Shown here: in pieces, positions 58,439-64,000 of the stretch
Layout: every line of letters begins with the position of its first letter
Position numbering within the stretch: position 1 is the first letter of the stretch
DNA from: Flavobacterium sp. NRK F7
GTDB lineage: Bacteria; Bacteroidota; Bacteroidia; Flavobacteriales; Flavobacteriaceae
Direction of reading: 5' to 3'
Assembly: GCF_024054195.1 (NCBI RefSeq)
Contig: NZ_JAMXLB010000001.1
Coordinates: forward strand, 1,248,883-1,312,882
DNA length: 64,000 nucleotides
Made by a program: the position numbers and the translations under genes
Notes under the pieces: model-generated
Told to the model about the DNA's origin: nothing
Seen by the model: only the letters and a program-made list of their open reading frames with translations
Database searches by the model: none

Positions 58439-60871
58439 TTAACTTTTTTTAATCCAATTTTTAGCTTGATTGTAATCGATGAAATAACGAATGCTAATTG
58501 AAAAAGTATGGTTTAAATTGTCAGTAAAAAGGTGGTCAAAGTTAGTTTTGAAATTTTTGTCGATATCATTGGAATAATTTGCTGCATTATTTCGATAAAG
58601 AATTGTTGCTTGACTACCTGGAGCAAACCACCAAGAATAGGATAAGTCTAAATTCCAAGTACTAAAATTAGAATTTTTATTATCGGTATAATCGTTTTTT
58701 TCAAGAAGTCTCCCATTGTCTTGAAGTATGTAAATCGTATTGTTTTCAGCAAATGACCAATAATGTCTAACGGATAGATTGAAATTCATTTGACTATTAA
58801 TTGAAAATTTACTGGTTAAAGCATTATTAATAGTATGACGATCTCTTTGCGCTATAATAATTTCATCGGAAGTGCTTAAATAATCAATATAACCGATGTT
58901 GTTTTTTTGAATGTAAGGGTTAATAGAGTAAATTAAAGAAAATTTATCACTAAAGCGGTATCTTGGACTAATAAAGATATCAAAATCATAACGGCCACTT
59001 TGATCATAAAAAAGATGGGAAAGTTGCAAATCAAAAGCGAATTTATAATTATAGTTTGACGAAAATCCAGCCCAATAGCTTTGTAGTCTTGGTAAAATAA
59101 GATATCTCCCTTCATGTCTTGGTTCATAATAATCATAACGTTCAAAAGGTTTTATTCTGTAACCAAAACCAAAATAATGATTGTCTTTTGAAGTGGTGTT
59201 AACATCTAAACTGAAATTATTGTTTTGTATTTCATTACTCGCATTATTGTGTTCCATATACGTATATAAACCCACATTAAAAGAATTAAAAGTTTTGGTT
59301 GGCGTTAATATACGATAAGAAGCGTTGGCATAATAACTATAATAGTTGTTTAGAAATACAATTCCTAGATCGTTTTTGTCAAAATCTTTAGAGAGGTATT
59401 CACCGCCAATACTAAAACGATAATTTCCAGAAGTTTCTCCTAAGGCAAGATTAGATTCAATTCCATTTTTATTTTCTATATCAAACGTATTACTCAAGTT
59501 TATTTTTCCAGATAAATTATAGGTGTTTTTTGGAGTGTTTAAATCAAAAACCAAACCCGCAACATTGGCATCTCTGTAACTTCCATTTCGAGTTACATTC
59601 GTATTAATAAAGGTTACAGATGAATTTTGATTAAATCGTTGGTCAAAAACAGTTACATTGTAATTAGTTAACGGAGCAACTATGGCTTCTCTTGTATTTC
59701 CAGATGCGTTATCTTTTATAATTACTTTGGTCTCTTCAGTAATTGCATTTAGAAAACCTATTCCTAATCCATCGTTGTTACGACCTGAAATTTTAATAGC
59801 GTTGAGTAAATTAGTCGTTGTAGGGAATTCTTCAATGACTTCATTGTTATTTAAGTCGGGATAAAATTGAGGTGAAGCACCAATTCTTCTCGTGTAAAGT
59901 AAATTTCCTTTGTTGAACAAATCGGTTCCTTCAGTGAAGAAAGGTCTATTTTCATTGAATTGTTGTTCAAAAGGACCCAAATTTAATTCCACATTGTCAA
60001 ATTTGGTTTGACCAAAATCAGGAATTAAGATAGCGTCTAAAGTAAAAGCATCATTAATACCATATTTAATATCTAAACCTCCTTTAAGTGTAAGTTCAGA
60101 ATCTTCTTTGTTGGTGTTGTAGTAAGCTGATGTATAAGGAATTAAAAACAATCGAGTAGGAGGTTGAATGTTTTCAATACCTTTTAAAATACCAGCTTGT
60201 TGAGAAAAAGCACCTATAGTATTATAAACAGGTGACCAAGTGTATTTTTGTCTTGTTCTTCTTACTTCTCGAAAGAAATTAATTCCCCAGACTTGTTCTG
60301 TTTTTTTTGGAAAACGTAAAGCAGCATATGGGATTTTTATTTCAACTACCCAACCATAATCGGTTATTTTTGCTTTACTTGACCAGATAGCGTTCCAAGA
60401 ATAATCTTCACCGTCTTGTGATGTAAAATTACAATCGGCCTGTCCATTGGCAGCAGTTACATAAAACTGAAAATCTTGTTGCCCGTCATTATAACCGTTT
60501 ATAAATACTCCAAAAGAATCTGACGTTCCGAAATTATCTCTTTCTGTTATTTCTTTTAAGATTTTTTCTGGATGATTATCATATAAAGTTGCACCAATAT
60601 ATACGGCATCATTGTCATAGAGAACTTTGACTTCTGTTCGTAATTCTGGACTTTCTAGATTTCCATTGTCTGGAGATAAAGTGTAAAAATCTTTTGCAGG
60701 TAAAACTTTTGACCATTCTTCTTCATCAAGTTGACCATCAATTGAAATGATTGAAGTATTTTTTTCTGCTTTTGTGATTTTTTTAACACTTTTTGTGTTT
60801 AAAACTTCTTGTCCAAAGAAATAATTTGAAAATATGAACAATAAAAGGCAGAAAACGAAGTTATTATGCAT
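58439..60871 (-). CDS. DUF5916 outer membrane protein with CBM9-like N-terminal domain
   Basis: 810 residues with a signal peptide (MHNNFVFCLLLFIFSNYFFGQ). Residues about 35-235 form a carbohydrate-binding family 9-like beta-sandwich (IDGQLDEEEWSKVLPAKDFYTLSP ... EVKVLYDNDAVYIGATLYDNHPEKI), and the rest is the DUF5916 domain, predicted as a large outer-membrane beta-barrel (NENRPFFTEGTDLFNKGNLLYTRRIGASP is a signature). No TonB box was noted. It is thought to be a sugar-binding or uptake-associated porin-like protein, not experimentally assigned. Single gene. Confidence 0.88.
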   Translation of the reverse strand: MHNNFVFCLLLFIFSNYFFGQEVLNTKSVKKITKAEKNTSIISIDGQLDEEEWSKVLPAKDFYTLSPDNGNLESPELRTEVKVLYDNDAVYIGATLYDNHPEKILKEITERDNFGTSDSFGVFINGYNDGQQDFQFYVTAANGQADCNFTSQDGEDYSWNAIWSSKAKITDYGWVVEIKIPYAALRFPKKTEQVWGINFFREVRRTRQKYTWSPVYNTIGAFSQQAGILKGIENIQPPTRLFLIPYTSAYYNTNKEDSELTLKGGLDIKYGINDAFTLDAILIPDFGQTKFDNVELNLGPFEQQFNENRPFFTEGTDLFNKGNLLYTRRIGASPQFYPDLNNNEVIEEFPTTTNLLNAIKISGRNNDGLGIGFLNAITEETKVIIKDNASGNTREAIVAPLTNYNVTVFDQRFNQNSSVTFINTNVTRNGSYRDANVAGLVFDLNTPKNTYNLSGKINLSNTFDIENKNGIESNLALGETSGNYRFSIGGEYLSKDFDKNDLGIVFLNNYYSYYANASYRILTPTKTFNSFNVGLYTYMEHNNASNEIQNNNFSLDVNTTSKDNHYFGFGYRIKPFERYDYYEPRHEGRYLILPRLQSYWAGFSSNYNYKFAFDLQLSHLFYDQSGRYDFDIFISPRYRFSDKFSLIYSINPYIQKNNIGYIDYLSTSDEIIIAQRDRHTINNALTSKFSINSQMNFNLSVRHYWSFAENNTIYILQDNGRLLEKNDYTDNKNSNFSTWNLDLSYSWWFAPGSQATILYRNNAANYSNDIDKNFKTNFDHLFTDNLNHTFSISIRYFIDYNQAKNWIKKS

Positions 60872-60884
60872 GAAATCTTTTTTA

Positions 60885-60918
60885 CAAATTTAGGATTATT
60901 CATTTTTGAGGGAAACAA
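60885..60918 (-). promoter_or_regulatory. Predicted promoter for the DUF5916 gene
   Basis: Minus strand TTG (60918-60916), 23 bases, TAAATTTG (60892-60885); about 8 nt leader to the ATG at 60871. Confidence 0.55.
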
Positions 60919-60991
60919 ATTATAAAATCTTTAACTTTTTGATATTAAATCGACTAAATGCATTTTTTTTCGATAAAAAGCATAAAAAAAT

Positions 60992-61021
60992 TTGTTTGGT
61001 TAAAAATTTTAAATATATTTG
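60992..61021 (+). promoter_or_regulatory. Predicted promoter for the YkuD_2 L,D-transpeptidase gene
   Basis: TTG (60992-60994), 19 bases, TATATTTG (61014-61021), an exact consensus promoter with ideal spacing. The transcript would start near 61028, which rules out the in-frame ATG at 61019 as start. Confidence 0.7.
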
Positions 61022-61057
61022 GAACCTCAAATCAACCGAATAACTATTAGAACAACA

Positions 61058-61789
61058 ATGAATTACAAATTATTTTCTCTTTTTGCCCTTAGTTTTATTT
61101 GCTTAAGCTTTACTTCTCTAAGCACTAGCAAAGAAATAAAAAATAATCTAACTGACCCAAAATTAGTAGCTTCAAATGCAAAAGTTTCTTTGGAGGCTAA
61201 ATGTAAGTCATTTTATAATTCAATTCAATCTAATGAATTATCATTACCTAACTATGAAAGTTTTTCAAAAGCTTTTGAAGGTTATAATGAATTGAAAAAA
61301 CAAGGAATTATTGAAAAAGAAATTTTAACAATTGTAGATTTTAGTTTGTCTTCAAATGAAGAAAGAATGTGGGTAATTAATATGACTACTAAAGAAATTA
61401 TTCTTCGTTCATTGGTTGCTCACGGAAGAAATTCTGGAGAATTATTTGCAAACGATTTTTCAAACAAATCAGAATCATACCAAAGTAGTTTAGGTTTTTA
61501 CACCACAGGAGAAACCTATGTTGGTAAGCATGGTTTATCATTGCGTTTAGATGGTTTAGAATATGGAATTAATGATCATGCAAGAGATCGTGCCGTAGTT
61601 GTTCACGGTGCCGATTATGTTTCAGAAGAATTTATCAAAGCAAACGGTCGTTTAGGAAGAAGTCAAGGATGTCCTGCGGTTCCAAATGAAATTTCAAAAG
61701 AGTTAATAGAATTGATAAAAGATAAATCTTGTTTATTTATTTATCATCCATCAAGAAATTATATTATCAAATCCAAATTAGTTTCGTAA
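61058..61789 (+). CDS. Murein L,D-transpeptidase catalytic domain family protein (YkuD_2)
   Basis: 243 residues from the ATG at 61058, with signal peptide MNYKLFSLFALSFICLSFTSLS. The promoter at 60992-61021 excludes the earlier frame start. AHGRNSG, FSNKSESYQSSLGFYTTGETYVGKHGLSLRLDGLEYG and AVVVHGADYV are the YkuD_2 signature; the nucleophile Cys is in SQGCPAV (about residue 205), with the His in VVVHG. It modifies peptidoglycan cross-links or attaches proteins in the periplasm. Its 3' end overlaps the convergent L,D-transpeptidase gene by 12 bp. Confidence 0.9.
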   Translation: MNYKLFSLFALSFICLSFTSLSTSKEIKNNLTDPKLVASNAKVSLEAKCKSFYNSIQSNELSLPNYESFSKAFEGYNELKKQGIIEKEILTIVDFSLSSNEERMWVINMTTKEIILRSLVAHGRNSGELFANDFSNKSESYQSSLGFYTTGETYVGKHGLSLRLDGLEYGINDHARDRAVVVHGADYVSEEFIKANGRLGRSQGCPAVPNEISKELIELIKDKSCLFIYHPSRNYIIKSKLVS

Positions 61790-63361
61790 AGCGGCATACA
61801 GTTTCTTGTCGAGATGATAAATGTCTTCACGAAATTGCAGACCGTCTTTAGAAAGCCAATTGGTCCAATACAATAAATAAACATTAATGTTGTTCTTAAT
61901 TGGAACAGTTTTAATGTTTTTTTTGTTTATAATGCTGTCTATTTCTTCACTTGTCCAACCTTCATCTTCATTGAAAAGTATTTTTTCGGCTAAAAGTAAT
62001 GGGTTTTCCACACGAACGCACCCCGAACTTAGCGCTCTGTATTCTCTAGAAAAATAATCTCTATGATTGGTGTCATGTAAATAAACCGTGTGTCTATTTG
62101 GGAAATTAAATTTAACTAGTCCTAAAGAATTGTTGTATCCAGAAACCTGAACATATCGGTACGACTTGGATGCATCAGAATTCCATTCTTCTGGCGTTAC
62201 AACCTGTCCTGTTGAATCATAAATGGTTAATCTAGTTTTTTTGAAATATTCTAAATTTTTCTTAGCAGATGGAGTTAAGTCTTCTTTAATGATAGTTGGT
62301 GGAACGGTCCATGTAGGATTAAATACCAGATCAGATAACTTAGAAATCAATACAGGTGTGTTTCTTTTTGGTGTACCAACGACAATATTGTGTGTTGCAA
62401 TAGTGTCATTTTTTTTTACATAAACAATATTGTAATTGGGAAGGTTTACCATAAGATATTCATTGCCAAAATCAATTGGAAACCATTTCCATCTTTCTAA
62501 ATTGGCAATAATTTGTTGTTTTCTTTCTTCTTTTGTATAATTTAATGCTTGGACAGTGCCTTTTCCGATAACTCCATCAGCTTTAAGACCATGTCTCGAT
62601 TGAAATTTCTTAACCGCTAAATAGGTGATAGTGTCATAGATGGCGGTAGTAATACTGTCTTTTTGAGTATAATCATTCCAATAGGCCAATTTCTTTTTAA
62701 TGGCTATAATTTCATTAATAGTATCGTGCAATTGAATTTTATCTTTTACCTCTGTTTTATCAAACTTATATTCTGGAAATTGTTCAATTACAACTAAGCT
62801 TTCTTTTATTTTGGCATACACGAAGTGTTTTGGTTTTAACTCTTGAAATGTAGAAGCTACTGCTTTGTTTTTTATCGCTTTTTCTAGATAGGGAGAAAGA
62901 CTTATTATTTTAGGAGTTAAGTCCCAATCAGTATATAATTTTTTTGGATTTAATTTACCTCTATATAAGTGTAAAGCTAATTTCTCAAAAGATTTGGTCA
63001 AGAGAATGTCATATTGAATTACTTCTTCATCCTCTAGTTTTTTTCTTTTGCCTTCTAAAGCAAGAATGTTTTTAAGGTTATAGTCTTCGGGATTCAAACC
63101 GTCTTTGTAACAGTTTTTAATTTCGTTTATTAATTCGGTTCTGTTTTTTAGGCTATACCAAATTTCATAATTGTTAAGTTTTTGATAGTAAATTTTGATA
63201 CTATCTTCTAAACTTTCAATGTTTTCAGCGGATAAAGGTCTTACTACTTCTTGAGTAGTCGCATCTTTTATTAAACTATCGTCTATAGCGATTTCATTAG
63301 AGTTGTTTTTACAACCTACTAAAAGGGAAAACAAAAAGATAAATGGTATAAATTTTATCAT
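61778..63361 (-). CDS. L,D-transpeptidase, YcbB/LdtD type, lipoprotein
   Basis: 527 residues from the ATG at 63361, which gives a lipoprotein signal with lipobox LLVGC; the longer frame to 63388 is less likely. Order: helical scaffold domain (about 30-240), a peptidoglycan-binding domain type 1 (YLAVKKFQSRHGLKADGVIGKGTVQALN), then the YkuD catalytic domain with NYNIVYVKKNDTIATHNIVVGTPKRNTPVL, HDTNHRDYFSREYRALSSGCVRVEN (nucleophile Cys about 448). It makes 3-3 cross-links in peptidoglycan. Convergent with the YkuD_2 gene, whose 3' end it overlaps by 12 bp. Confidence 0.92.
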   Translation of the reverse strand: MIKFIPFIFLFSLLVGCKNNSNEIAIDDSLIKDATTQEVVRPLSAENIESLEDSIKIYYQKLNNYEIWYSLKNRTELINEIKNCYKDGLNPEDYNLKNILALEGKRKKLEDEEVIQYDILLTKSFEKLALHLYRGKLNPKKLYTDWDLTPKIISLSPYLEKAIKNKAVASTFQELKPKHFVYAKIKESLVVIEQFPEYKFDKTEVKDKIQLHDTINEIIAIKKKLAYWNDYTQKDSITTAIYDTITYLAVKKFQSRHGLKADGVIGKGTVQALNYTKEERKQQIIANLERWKWFPIDFGNEYLMVNLPNYNIVYVKKNDTIATHNIVVGTPKRNTPVLISKLSDLVFNPTWTVPPTIIKEDLTPSAKKNLEYFKKTRLTIYDSTGQVVTPEEWNSDASKSYRYVQVSGYNNSLGLVKFNFPNRHTVYLHDTNHRDYFSREYRALSSGCVRVENPLLLAEKILFNEDEGWTSEEIDSIINKKNIKTVPIKNNINVYLLYWTNWLSKDGLQFREDIYHLDKKLYAALRN

Positions 63362-63922
63362 AAAAGCGCTAATTGTTTTTAATGGCAATTTTTATTGGAA
63401 TAAATAATAATTCTATAATCTAAAATGATACAGTGCAAAAATACACATGCATTTTATGTAAAGTATCATCATAAATAGTGATTTTTTACTCCTACTTTAT
63501 TTAACTAATATACAGTTTTTTTTTATGACTGTATTGCTTCTTATATTGGTTTTTATCAATAATTTTAAACATTTCATCGTGTAATTAGAATAATTATAAA
63601 AAAGAAAGTCCTTTTTTTACGGTTTTGCAAATTTGTTTTTAAGTCTTAGATGAAATTTTTCATAAAGCCTTCTTAAAAGATATAGCTATAAGTATGCCAA
63701 AATTTAATTTTATAATGAAAACAAGAGAATTGGATTTGCTGAAAAAAAACAATAATATATAAAATATTCATTTTTAGATCTTTATGTGGGTAGGTGTTTG
63801 AGGGTTTATTATAGCTGAAAATAATCTGTAAAATTTTCTAAAAAAAATTTGCATCTAAGAAAAAAATTAGAGTATATTTGCAGCCACAAAAGGAAATCAG
63901 TTATTAATTGATTGAATTTTAT
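63362..63922. other. Gene-free region before tRNA-Gly
   Basis: 561 bases, about 80 percent AT by eye. No credible ORF. It contains a -7-like TATTTTTG (63443-63436, minus) for the transpeptidase gene, an inverted repeat TACAGT / ACTGTA around 63511-63533 with a T-rich interval, and the tRNA promoter at 63849-63880. I found no further RNA gene. Confidence 0.5.
63849..63880 (+). promoter_or_regulatory. Predicted promoter of tRNA-Gly
   Basis: TTG (63849-63851), 21 bases, TATATTTG (63873-63880); leader of about 35 nt before the tRNA. Confidence 0.68.
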
Positions 63923-63995
<73 letters not shown>

Positions 63996-64000
63996 CTAAA

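Noticed and set aside
59158..59185. TGTAACC ... GTC resembling the local ECF promoter
   Set aside because: The spacing is 18, it lies inside the DUF5916 coding region on the opposite strand, and no gene follows.

Overview
The window is a 64 kb piece of an AT-rich chromosome from the Bacteroidota, most likely a Flavobacterium or close relative in Flavobacteriaceae. The pointers are two type IX secretion (T9SS) cargo proteins plus a third protein with a type A tail, a T9SS Plug-like protein, an S46 dipeptidyl-peptidase, a DUF5916 outer-membrane protein, Na+-NQR, and promoters of the Bacteroidota type (TTG, 17-23 bases, TAnnTTTG). I see no phage, insertion sequence, CRISPR array or other mobile element; it reads as ordinary chromosome. 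The identification rests on reading alone, with no database search.

Layout. 1-5.7 kb: S46 peptidase (cut by the left edge), Kdo transferase waaA, a sugar aminotransferase and galE (envelope polysaccharide). 5.7-10.1 kb: glycerophosphodiesterase lipoprotein, small lipoprotein, M23 peptidase with a DUF6503 lipoprotein, and a DUF3037/HipA-like kinase pair. 10.1-15 kb: fabD, then YceI and a five-gene pirin-GNAT-OsmC-ferredoxin-flavin reductase operon that share an identical promoter element, then an MscS channel. 15-22.4 kb: outer-membrane phospholipase A, secreted hydrolase, Crp-family regulator with DUF6370 protein, a large T9SS cargo protein, purT. 22.5-25.1 kb: an ECF sigma factor locus with three matching promoters. 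25.2-32.7 kb: aspartate aminotransferase, desaturase, rsmG, pruA, apaG, DUF3667 and the T9SS Plug-like protein. 32.9-40.5 kb: nqrABCDEF, a small conserved protein and apbE, which makes the covalent flavin attachments of NqrB/NqrC. 40.5-46.6 kb: SNF2 helicase, methyltransferase, DUF3667 protein, map, RRM protein. 46.6-51.7 kb: TetR-ABC-HlyD-TolC export operon whose ATPase domain has lost most catalytic motifs. 51.8-64 kb: 1,200-residue T9SS type B protein, gpmI operon, DUF5916 protein, two convergent L,D-transpeptidases and tRNA-Gly.

The most notable observations are regulatory. First, three copies of TGTAACC-N17-GTC surround the ECF sigma gene and define a compact regulon (DUF6249 membrane protein, sigma factor with a membrane partner, serine hydrolase). 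Second, a 16 bp near-palindrome sits exactly 22 bases upstream of the same -7 box in front of both YceI and the pirin operon, which suggests one activator controls both. Third, the exporter ATPase at 49.4-51.0 kb keeps Walker A but lacks a recognisable signature motif, Q-loop glutamine, H-loop histidine and canonical Walker B pair.
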